A stretch of DNA of 64,000 nt, taken from assembly GCF_008974245.1 (NCBI RefSeq), contig NZ_BBZI01000009.1, forward strand, positions 538,656 through 602,655. Direction: 5' to 3'. Position numbers and translations under genes: made by a program. Within the stretch, counting starts at the first letter, position 1, and each line of letters starts with the position of its first letter. Under the pieces are notes generated by a model. The model worked only from the letters and a program-made list of their open reading frames with translations, was not told the origin of the DNA and ran no database searches. Shown here in pieces: positions 34,147 to 41,666 of the stretch. Origin of the DNA: Streptomyces abyssomicinicus. Its GTDB lineage: Bacteria; Actinomycetota; Actinomycetes; Streptomycetales; Streptomycetaceae.

Positions 34147-37100
34147 TCACGGTGCCAGTGTGTCGATCGTCTTCACGATCCGCTTGTCCGACACCGGATA
34201 GGCGGTCCCCAGCGCATGCGCGAAGTAACTGACCCGCAGCTCCTCGATCATCCACCGGACCTCCCGCACGGCCGCCGGCACCGGGCGTCCCTTCGGCATC
34301 TGTTCCAGGAGCCACGCGTACTCGTCCCGCATCTCCAGGACCTTCTCCATGCGGGTGGTGTCCCGCTGGACGTTGGTCGCCATCTGCTGCAGCCGCCGGT
34401 CCGCGGCCACCAGGTAGCGCATCAGGTGCGGCAGCCGCGGCAGTCCGGCCTCGGTCACGAAGCCCGGCTTCACGAGGCCGTCCAGCTGGGTGCGGACGTC
34501 CGTGAGATTGGCCAGCAGCGCGGGGCTCTTCACCGACTTCAGCCGCCGCTCGCAGGCCTGCCACGCGGCCAGCACCTGCTGCACCTGGCCGACGGCGCGC
34601 ACCGTGGTGTCCACGATCTCGGCCCGCACCTTGTCGTAGAGCTTCCGGTACGACTCCTCGTCCCAGACCGGGCCTCCGAAATCGGCGATCAGTTTGTCCG
34701 CCGCCGCCAGCGCGCAGTCGTCGAAGAGGGCCTGCACCGAGCCGTGCGGGTTGGCGGAGAGGGCCAGCTTCTGGGCGTTGGAGAGCCGGTCGAGGGCGAA
34801 CTTCGCCGGATTGACGGGGATGTTGCGCACGATCAGCCGGCGGGTGCCCCGCCACATCGCCTCGGCCTGTTCGGCCTCACTGTCGAACAGCCGCACCGAG
34901 ACGGTGTCGCCGTCGTCCACCAGCGCCGGGTAGGCCTTCACCGGCTGGCCGGCCCGCTTGGTCTCGAAGACCCGGGTCAGCGTGCCGATCGTCCAGTCGG
35001 TGAGGCCGGTCCGCTCCAGCGAGGGACCGCCCGACCGTTCGGCGGTGGCCGCGGCGGCCTGGGAGATCGCCTGACGGGCCTTGGGGCGCAGGGCGAGCTT
35101 GAGCGCCTCCAGGTCCCTGTCCTCGGCCAGCTTCCGTCGCCGCTCGTCGACGATCCGGAAAGTGATCTTGAGGTGGTCCGGCACCTTCGACCAGTCGAAG
35201 TCCGCGGGCTCCAGGCGCACGCCCACCATGCGGTGCAGCTCCCGTGCCATCGCCGTGTCCAGCGGCTCCTGGCCGGGGACCGCCAGGCCGAGGAACCGCT
35301 GCGCGAAGTTGGGCGCCGGGACGTAGTTGCGGCGGATCGGCTTGGGCAGCGAGCGGATCAGTTCGGTGACCAACTCCTCGCGCAGACCCGGGATCTGCCA
35401 GTCGAAGCCCTCGTCGGTGACCTGGTTGAGCACCTGGAGCGGGATGTGGACGGTCACGCCGTCCGCGTCGGTGCCCGGCTCGAACTGGTAGGTCACCCGG
35501 AACTTCAGCCGGCCCTGCCGCCAGGAGTCCGGGTAGTCGTCCTTGGTGACCTGTCCGGCCTTCTCGTTGATGAGCATGGAGCGCTCGAAGTCGAGCAGCT
35601 CCGGCTCCTCAAGGCGCTTGTGCTTCCACCAGGAGTCGAAGTGGGCGCCGGAGACGACGTGTTCGGGGATCCGCTGCTCGTAGAAGTCGAAGAGCGTCTC
35701 GTCGTCGACCAGGATGTCCCGGCGGCGGGCCCGGTGCTCGAGCTCCTCGACCTCGGTGAGCAGTTTGCGGTTGTCGGCGTAGAACTTGTGGTGGGTGCGC
35801 CAGTCGCCCTCCACCAGCGCGTGGCGGATGAACAGCTCCCGGGAGATCTCCGGGTCGATCCGGCCGTAGTTCACCTTCCGCTGGGCGACGATCGGGACGC
35901 CGTAGAGCGTCACCTTCTCGTACGCCATCACCGCGGCCTGGTCCTTCTCCCAGTGCGGCTCGCTGTAGGTCCGCTTGAGCAGGTGGCCGGCGATCGGCTC
36001 CACCCACTCCGGCTCGATCTTCGCGTTGACCCGCGCCCACAGGCGGGAGGTCTCCACCAGTTCGGCGGACATCACGAACCGCGGCGGCTTCCTGAAGAGC
36101 GCCGAGCCGGGGAAGATCGCGAACTTCGCGTTCCGCGCGCCGAGGTACTCGTTCCTCGTGGTGCCCTTCCCGGCGTCCTTGCCCGTGCCCCTGCCGCCCT
36201 CTTTCCCGGCGTCCTTCACGTCCTTCATGCCGATGTGCGACAGCAGGCCGGCCAGCAGCGAGACGTGGACGGACTGCTCGGGGGCGTCCTCCTCGTTGAG
36301 GCGTATCCCCATCTGCTGGGCCACGGACCGGAGCTGGCTGTAGATGTCCTGCCACTCGCGGATCCGCAGGAAGTTCAGGTACTCCTGCTTGCACATCCGG
36401 CGGAACGCCGAGGAGCCGCGCTCCTTCTGCTGCTCGCGGACGTACCGCCACAGGTTGAGGAAGGCCAGGAAGTCGCTGGACTCGTCCTTGAACCGGGCGT
36501 GCTGCTGATCGGCCTGCGCCTGCTTCTCGGTGGGCCGCTCACGCGGGTCCTGGATGGAGAGGGCGGACGCGATCACCATGACCTCGCGGACACAGCCGTT
36601 CTTGTCCGCCTCCAGCACCATCCGCGCCAGCCGCGGGTCCACCGGGAGCTGGGCGAGCTTGCGGCCCATCGTGGTGAGGCGCTTGCGCGGATCCTTCTCC
36701 GCCGGGTCCAGCGCGCCGAGCTCCTGGAGCAGCTGCACGCCGTCACGGATGTTGCGGTGGTCCGGCGGGTCGATGAAGGGGAACTTCTCGATGTCGCCGA
36801 GGCCCGCCGCCGTCATCTGAAGGATGACCGAGGCCAGGTTGGTGCGAAGGATCTCCGCGTCGGTGAACTCCGGGCGGGACGCGAAGTCGTCCTCGGAGTA
36901 CAGGCGGATGCAGATGCCGTCGCTGGTACGGCCGCAACGGCCCTTGCGCTGGTTGGCGCTGGCCTGGGAGACCGCTTCGATCGGCAGCCGCTGCACCTTG
37001 GTGCGGTGGCTGTAGCGGGAGATCCGGGCGAAGCCCGGGTCGACCACGTACTTGATGCCCGGCACCGTCAGCGAGGTCTCGGCCACGTTGGTGGCGAGCA

Positions 37101-38151
37101 CGATCCGGCGGCCGGAGTGCTGCTGGAAGACCCGGTGCTGCTCGGCGTGCGAGAGGCGGGCGTAGAGCGGGAGGATCTCGGTCGACCGGTACCGCTTCTT
37201 GGTGAGCGCGTCCGCGGTGTCGCGGATCTCCCGCTCACCGGAGAGGAAGACCAGGATGTCGCCCGGCCCCTCCGCCATCAGCTCCTCGCAGGCGTCGGTG
37301 ATCGCGGTGATCTGGTCCCGGTCCACCTCCTCGGAGTTCTCCTCCAGCAGGGGGCGGTAACGGACCTCCACCGGGTAGGTCCGGCCGCTGACCTCGACGA
37401 TCGGGGCGTCACCGAAGTGCCGGGAGAACCGCTCGGGATCGATGGTCGCCGAGGTGATGACGACCTTGAGGTCGGGGCGGCGGGGGAGCAGCTGGGCCAG
37501 GTAGCCCAGCAGGAAGTCGATGTTGAGGGACCGCTCGTGCGCCTCGTCGATGATGATCGTGTCGTAGGCGCGCAGGTCGCGGTCGGTCTGGATCTCGGCC
37601 AGCAGGATGCCGTCCGTCATCAGCTTGACGAAGGTGTCCTGGCCGACCTGGTCGGTGAACCGGACCTTCCAGCCGACGGCTTCGCCCAACGGGGTGTTCA
37701 GCTCCTCCGCCACGCGCTCGGCGACCGTGCGGGCGGCGATCCGGCGCGGCTGGGTGTGACCGATCATCCCGCGCACGCCACGGCCCAGCTCCATACAGAT
37801 CTTGGGGATCTGGGTGGTCTTGCCGGAGCCGGTCTCACCGGCGACGATCACGACCTGGTGGTCGCGGATCGCCTCGGCGATGGCGTCCTTCCTCTGGCTG
37901 ACCGGAAGGCTCTGCGGATAGGTGATCGCCGGCACCCGGGAGGCGCGCTCGGCGGACCTGGCCTCGGCCTTCTCGACCTCGGCCGTGATCTCGGCGAGGA
38001 CGGCGGCCCGGGCCTCGGGCTTTCGGATCTTCCGGGCGCCCTCGAGTCGCCGTCCCAGCCGGTGTGCCTCCCGCAGGGAGAGCTGGGCCAGGCGGTGGGC
38101 GATGTCGCCGAAGGCGGGCGCGGCGGTGGCGGAGGCAGGCTGCGTAGACAT
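34147..38151 (-). CDS. hrpA: ATP-dependent RNA helicase HrpA
   Basis: This ~1334-aa DEAH-box helicase is full length for the family. Motif I is VAGETGSGKTTQIPK (about residues 103-117), motif II IIIDEAHERS (about 200), motif III SATID and motif VI QRKGRCGRTSDGICIRLYS. After the helicase core come the HA2/OB-fold region (FIDPPDHRNIRDGVQLLQEL) and the long DUF3418 C-terminal domain typical of HrpA. A Lys/Gly-rich insert (KDAGKEGGRGTGKDAGKG) sits near residue 650. In E. coli HrpA acts on stalled ribosomes and mRNA. ATG at 38151 is chosen; ATG at 38157 is equally possible. It is bracketed by two identical tRNA-Asp genes. Confidence 0.94.
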   Translation of the reverse strand: MSTQPASATAAPAFGDIAHRLAQLSLREAHRLGRRLEGARKIRKPEARAAVLAEITAEVEKAEARSAERASRVPAITYPQSLPVSQRKDAIAEAIRDHQVVIVAGETGSGKTTQIPKICMELGRGVRGMIGHTQPRRIAARTVAERVAEELNTPLGEAVGWKVRFTDQVGQDTFVKLMTDGILLAEIQTDRDLRAYDTIIIDEAHERSLNIDFLLGYLAQLLPRRPDLKVVITSATIDPERFSRHFGDAPIVEVSGRTYPVEVRYRPLLEENSEEVDRDQITAITDACEELMAEGPGDILVFLSGEREIRDTADALTKKRYRSTEILPLYARLSHAEQHRVFQQHSGRRIVLATNVAETSLTVPGIKYVVDPGFARISRYSHRTKVQRLPIEAVSQASANQRKGRCGRTSDGICIRLYSEDDFASRPEFTDAEILRTNLASVILQMTAAGLGDIEKFPFIDPPDHRNIRDGVQLLQELGALDPAEKDPRKRLTTMGRKLAQLPVDPRLARMVLEADKNGCVREVMVIASALSIQDPRERPTEKQAQADQQHARFKDESSDFLAFLNLWRYVREQQKERGSSAFRRMCKQEYLNFLRIREWQDIYSQLRSVAQQMGIRLNEEDAPEQSVHVSLLAGLLSHIGMKDVKDAGKEGGRGTGKDAGKGTTRNEYLGARNAKFAIFPGSALFRKPPRFVMSAELVETSRLWARVNAKIEPEWVEPIAGHLLKRTYSEPHWEKDQAAVMAYEKVTLYGVPIVAQRKVNYGRIDPEISRELFIRHALVEGDWRTHHKFYADNRKLLTEVEELEHRARRRDILVDDETLFDFYEQRIPEHVVSGAHFDSWWKHKRLEEPELLDFERSMLINEKAGQVTKDDYPDSWRQGRLKFRVTYQFEPGTDADGVTVHIPLQVLNQVTDEGFDWQIPGLREELVTELIRSLPKPIRRNYVPAPNFAQRFLGLAVPGQEPLDTAMARELHRMVGVRLEPADFDWSKVPDHLKITFRIVDERRRKLAEDRDLEALKLALRPKARQAISQAAAATAERSGGPSLERTGLTDWTIGTLTRVFETKRAGQPVKAYPALVDDGDTVSVRLFDSEAEQAEAMWRGTRRLIVRNIPVNPAKFALDRLSNAQKLALSANPHGSVQALFDDCALAAADKLIADFGGPVWDEESYRKLYDKVRAEIVDTTVRAVGQVQQVLAAWQACERRLKSVKSPALLANLTDVRTQLDGLVKPGFVTEAGLPRLPHLMRYLVAADRRLQQMATNVQRDTTRMEKVLEMRDEYAWLLEQMPKGRPVPAAVREVRWMIEELRVSYFAHALGTAYPVSDKRIVKTIDTLAP

Positions 38152-38230
38152 ACGCATTCCAGGATCGCACCTTCCCGAACGGGGTGGCGAGCGCATTAAC
38201 CCCGGGGCGCGCGTGGGGCCGGACACAGTG

Positions 38231-38270
38231 GTGGGGCCCGGTGGGGCCCGGTGGGGCCCGGTGGGGCCCG
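38231..38270. repeat. 10-bp tandem repeat, four copies, upstream of hrpA
   Basis: Four perfect copies of GTGGGGCCCG lie between the hrpA start and the tRNA-Phe terminator. Each contains the palindrome GGGCCC. Confidence 0.9.
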
Positions 38271-38280
38271 CACACAACGC

Positions 38281-38312
38281 AAGACCCCCTCCGGCGAACC
38301 GGAGAGGGTCTT
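38281..38312 (-). terminator. Terminator of the tRNA-Glu-Asp-Phe cluster
   Basis: AAGACCC-CTCCGG pairs with CCGGAG-GGGTCTT (one bulge) around CGAA, nine bases past tRNA-Phe. Confidence 0.8.
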
Positions 38313-38320
38313 CCTTGCGG

Positions 38321-38394
38321 TGGCTGGGCCCGGGGTCGAACCGGGGACCTTCCGCTTTTCAGGCGGACGCTCGTACCAGCTGAGCTACCCAGCC
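38321..38394 (-). tRNA. tRNA-Phe(GAA)
   Basis: 74 bases. The acceptor GGCTGGG pairs with CCCAGCC and the anticodon loop is CTGAAAA. It is the last gene of a Glu-Asp-Phe cluster. Confidence 0.96.
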
Positions 38395-38418
38395 ACGAGG
38401 TTTCACGTGAAACCTCAG

Positions 38419-38493
38419 CGGTCCTGACGGGATTTGAACCCGCGGCCTCCACCTTGACAGGGTGGCGAGCACTCCAAACTGCTCCACAGGACC
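38419..38493 (-). tRNA. tRNA-Asp(GTC), copy 2
   Basis: 75 bases, identical to 33950-34024. It is the middle gene of the Glu-Asp-Phe cluster. Confidence 0.96.
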
Positions 38494-38540
38494 TAGCTTT
38501 GTGCGCGTCTTGCGTTAACAGTGTCGCACACGATCTTGCG

Positions 38541-38613
38541 TGCCCCCAACGGGATTCGAACCCGTGCTACCGCCTTGAAAGGGCGGCGTCCTAGGCCGCT
38601 AGACGATGAGGGC
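38541..38613 (-). tRNA. tRNA-Glu(TTC)
   Basis: 73 bases. The anticodon stem CCGCC/GGCGG carries loop CTTTCAA. The acceptor GCCCTCA pairs with TGGGGGC through one G-T pair. First gene of the cluster. Confidence 0.95.
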
Positions 38614-38693
38614 TATACGGCCCGCCTGGGCGCTTCTCAGCGCGTCGGGGACGTGAGAAGCATAGGTGATGCCGACGGGTATCGCCAAAACGT

Positions 38694-40280
38694 TTAGCGC
38701 TCGCCGCCGGACCGTCGTGGCGAGGGCTGCGCGGCCGGCGATCCGGAGGCGGATCCGGACGGTGAGGGGGAGGCCCCGCCCGGCTGGTTCTCCTCCACCA
38801 GGTGGCGGCTCACCTCGGCGGTGGTGAGCCCCAGGCCGCCCAGCCGGATCGCGTCCCACGCCTGGAGCCGGCGGCTGTCCCGGTCGAAGTAGAGGACCGA
38901 CGCCTCGATCGGGTCCGGCTCCTCGCCCTCCAGGGCCCGCAGTCCGCCACCGCCGGTGGAGCCCTCGGTGCGCAGCCGGGTCCCCAGTTCCATGAGCTGG
39001 GTCCGCTGCTTGTGGATGTGGCCGGACAGCACCAGCGGGACCACCCCGTCCACCTTCCGCGCCGCCTGCGGGTCGTGGACCACGGCGACGTCCACCGGTG
39101 TGCCCGCCCGTCGCTGGTCGCGGATCCCTGAGGCCAGCTGCACCCCGGCCCGCTCCGCCGCGGCCTTCCCGCCGTGCGGCTTGCTCCGGTCCGGCGTGAA
39201 CTGGGCGTCGCCCATGCCCGCGAACCGCAGCCCCGCGACGTCGACCGCGCGGCCCTCGTCGAGGACGCGTACGTCGTCCAGCCCGGACAGGTAGGCCTGG
39301 GTGTCCCGGGAGTCGTGGTTGCCGCGCACCCAGACGTAGGGCGCGCCCAGGTCCGGGATGGGGTCCAGGAAGGGGTTCTCCGCCTTGGTGCCGTGGTCCA
39401 TCGTGTCGCCGGAGTCCACGATCACGTCGATCTCGTACTGGTCGACCAGGGAGGCGATGATCTCCCAGCTCGCCGGGTTGAGGTGGATGTCGGAGACGTG
39501 CAGGACCCGGACGGTGGTGGGGTCGGGCTGGTAGGCGGGGAGGGTGCTGGTGGCGTCGTAGAGCTTGGTGACGTTGGTGACCAGACGGGCCAGCTCCTGC
39601 TGGTAGACGTCGAAGTCGGAGACGATGCTGCGGGCGTTGCCCACCACCGAGGGGGCGGAGGAGAGCAGGCCCGAGAAGCGGGGCTCCAGAACCGAGTTGG
39701 GGTTCCAGGTGCCCCACGCGGTGGCCCCGGAGGCGGCGAGCAGGGCCAGCGCAAGACCGCCGGTTGCCGCGGCACGGCGCGGGCGCCGGTGGACGACCAG
39801 GCCCAGCGCCGTGGCGCCCACCACCACCGCGACGCCGGAGCGGAGCGCCAGGGTGCGGATGCCGCGTCCCACGTCCTCGGCGACGGCGTCCTGGAGGCCG
39901 GATATGCGTTCGGGGTGGTCGATCAGGTCGCGGGAGCGTTCGGGGTCCAGCTGGTCGACGTCGACCTGGAGCCGGAAGGGCGCGGTATGGGTGTCCAGGT
40001 GGAGCGCGCCCAGCGGCGGGATGTCGATCTCCGTGCCGCCGTCCAGGGAGGGGTGCAGCGCCATCGTGGTGTTCACGGGGCCGACGGGCACGCGGACCGC
40101 GCCGACCGTCGTCAGGCCCAGCCACGCGCCGGCCAGCACCACCGCGACCAGCCCGGCGGCCCGTGCCACGGGGTGCGCGCGGCGGCCCAGCTCGGGCCGG
40201 CCGCCGGCGGCGGACCTCCGGTCCAGCAGGGCGCGTATGCGGTGCGGCACGGTGGACGGACGGACGCTGATGCGGGCCAT
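38694..40280 (-). CDS. Membrane-anchored metallophosphoesterase
   Basis: This 528-aa protein has membrane segments at about residues 41-62, 165-185 and 193-212, with an extracytoplasmic-type region between the first two. The calcineurin-like phosphoesterase domain (about 270-500) shows all metal-binding motifs: VSDIHLN, SGDTMDH, VRGNHDS and LSGHIHKQ. It ends with a Ser/Pro-rich tail. I chose the ATG at 40280 (ARISVRPSTVPHR); the open frame further upstream overlaps the divergent metallopeptidase gene and is not coding. The substrate is unknown; a phosphodiester or pyrophosphate in the envelope is plausible. Confidence 0.9.
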   Translation of the reverse strand: MARISVRPSTVPHRIRALLDRRSAAGGRPELGRRAHPVARAAGLVAVVLAGAWLGLTTVGAVRVPVGPVNTTMALHPSLDGGTEIDIPPLGALHLDTHTAPFRLQVDVDQLDPERSRDLIDHPERISGLQDAVAEDVGRGIRTLALRSGVAVVVGATALGLVVHRRPRRAAATGGLALALLAASGATAWGTWNPNSVLEPRFSGLLSSAPSVVGNARSIVSDFDVYQQELARLVTNVTKLYDATSTLPAYQPDPTTVRVLHVSDIHLNPASWEIIASLVDQYEIDVIVDSGDTMDHGTKAENPFLDPIPDLGAPYVWVRGNHDSRDTQAYLSGLDDVRVLDEGRAVDVAGLRFAGMGDAQFTPDRSKPHGGKAAAERAGVQLASGIRDQRRAGTPVDVAVVHDPQAARKVDGVVPLVLSGHIHKQRTQLMELGTRLRTEGSTGGGGLRALEGEEPDPIEASVLYFDRDSRRLQAWDAIRLGGLGLTTAEVSRHLVEENQPGGASPSPSGSASGSPAAQPSPRRSGGER

Positions 40281-40386
40281 TGGGACCGTATGCCCAGGTC
40301 CCCGGCTCGGTACGCGGCACGCGGCAAGTGGTGCGGGAGTCTCCGGGACGGGTGTGCGGCGGGGCTTTGTGGCACAGAATGGCGGT

Positions 40387-40737
40387 GTGCTGGAGATGAC
40401 GCGCGAGGAGTTCGAGGAAACGGTGGCGGAGGCCCTGGACCGGATCCCGCCGGAGCTGACGCGGCTGATGGACAACGTCGCCGTGTTCGTCGAGGACGAG
40501 CCGCCCGCCGAGGATCCCGACCTGCTCGGGCTCTACGAGGGGACGCCGCTCACCGAGCGGGGCGAGTGGTACGCGGGGGTGCTGCCGGACCGGATCACCA
40601 TCTACCGGAACCCGACACTGCGGATGTGTGACACCAGGGAGGACGCGGTCGCGGAGACGGAGGTGACGGTCGTTCACGAGATCGCCCATCACTTCGGCAT
40701 CGACGACGAGCGCCTCCACGACCTCGGCTACGGCTGA
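40387..40737 (+). CDS. Minimal zincin-like metallopeptidase
   Basis: This 116-aa single-domain protein is of the metallopeptidase family formerly called DUF1025. The zinc motif is VVHEIAHHFGIDDERLHDLG, an HExxHxxGxxD form with the Met-turn region replaced by a short tail. Upstream elements RIPPELTRLMDNVAVFVEDE and GLYEGTPLTERGEWYAGVLP are the family's conserved segments. GTG at 40387 is chosen; the ATG at 40396 is also possible. No ribosome-binding site is obvious. It is divergent from the metallophosphoesterase gene, with ~106 bases between. Physiological substrate unknown. Confidence 0.9.
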   Translation: MLEMTREEFEETVAEALDRIPPELTRLMDNVAVFVEDEPPAEDPDLLGLYEGTPLTERGEWYAGVLPDRITIYRNPTLRMCDTREDAVAETEVTVVHEIAHHFGIDDERLHDLGYG

Positions 40738-40896
40738 GCCGCCCCCGCCGAGGGGCGGTGGGCCCCCTCGGCCCCTCGGGTCCCCGTCGGCCCCGTTCCG
40801 GAGGGGATTGTGTGGCGGACGGGCGTGTCCTCCTGCGTGCGGCGGGAGTTGGGCAGGGTGACTCTCCCGCCCTGCCCGCCCTCGGAGGTGGCTCCC

Positions 40897-41436
40897 GTGC
40901 GCCGTGTGTACGTACCCGTCCGTCTCGCCGCCGCGGTCCTCGCCGTCTCCGCCCTGGCCACCGGCTGCGTGGATGTCGCGGGGGAGGACGGCGACCGCGC
41001 CCGCCCGGCGCGCTCCACGGAGAGCGGCGGCTCCGACAGCGCGGGCGGGGGAGCGGGCGAGCCCGGCGGCGCCGCGGGCTTCGACCCCCGGGTGAACAAC
41101 GAGGGCACCCGCCCGGAGACCGGCGGCACCCGCCGCTCCGGCCGGGACGGGAAGCCCGAAGCCCACGCCGACCGTGAGGACGGCGAGCGCCCCGGAGAGG
41201 CGGAGGAACCCGAGGACGGCGACGCGGGCCGGCCCGAGGAGGACCCGGGTGAGCCGGCGCCCCCCGAGCCGGGTGAGCCCGCCCCCGAGCCGCCCGGCGA
41301 GGTCACCAGTCCGGCCCCGCCGCAGCCGTCCCCGCCACCGCCCTCCCCGGACCCCAGCCAGGCCCAGCCCACCTCCGCGCAGTCCCCGAAGCAGTCGGTC
41401 ACCGCTCCGGCGCCCGAGGCCGGTGTGCCCGTGTAG
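40897..41436 (+). CDS. Putative lipoprotein, Pro/Glu-rich
   Basis: This 179-aa exported protein has a lipoprotein signal: RRVYVPVRLAAAVLAVSALA followed by the lipobox LATGC (Cys about residue 24). The rest is low-complexity and acidic, rich in Glu, Gly and Pro (EPAPPEPGEPAPEPPGEV), with no folded domain visible. It is probably a surface-anchored spacer or orphan lipoprotein. The GTG at 40897 has GGAGGTG six bases upstream, a strong ribosome-binding site. Confidence 0.75.
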   Translation: MRRVYVPVRLAAAVLAVSALATGCVDVAGEDGDRARPARSTESGGSDSAGGGAGEPGGAAGFDPRVNNEGTRPETGGTRRSGRDGKPEAHADREDGERPGEAEEPEDGDAGRPEEDPGEPAPPEPGEPAPEPPGEVTSPAPPQPSPPPPSPDPSQAQPTSAQSPKQSVTAPAPEAGVPV

Positions 41437-41547
41437 CCGCCTTCGAGTGTGGCGTGGCTCGCGTTCGCCGTTCTCGTTTGCGCCGGAGGGCATGGGGTGC
41501 GTATGGTGGTAGATCGTTTGATCCCATTTGCCCGGCGCAGCGAAAAA

Positions 41548-41571
41548 GAGCGCGCCGTGTGGCGCGTTCTC
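41548..41571 (+). other. Hairpin in the leader of the DEAD-box helicase gene
   Basis: GAGCGCGCC and GGCGCGTTC pair around GTGT (one G-T pair) about 95 bases upstream of the helicase start. It could be an attenuator or a 5'-UTR element. Helicase genes of this class are often controlled through their leader RNAs. Confidence 0.35.
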
Positions 41572-41666
41572 TCCCTTGCCGTGGCTGACCGCATCGAGGC
41601 GGTTCCTCGCGAAACACGGAGTTGACGGGCGCGTGCCGACGAGACTCCGGAAGGTTTCGCATAAGC

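Noticed and set aside
33772..38199. A 1475-codon open frame on the plus strand opposite hrpA
   Set aside because: Low-complexity antisense frame lacking any motif, while the opposite strand encodes a complete, motif-rich HrpA.
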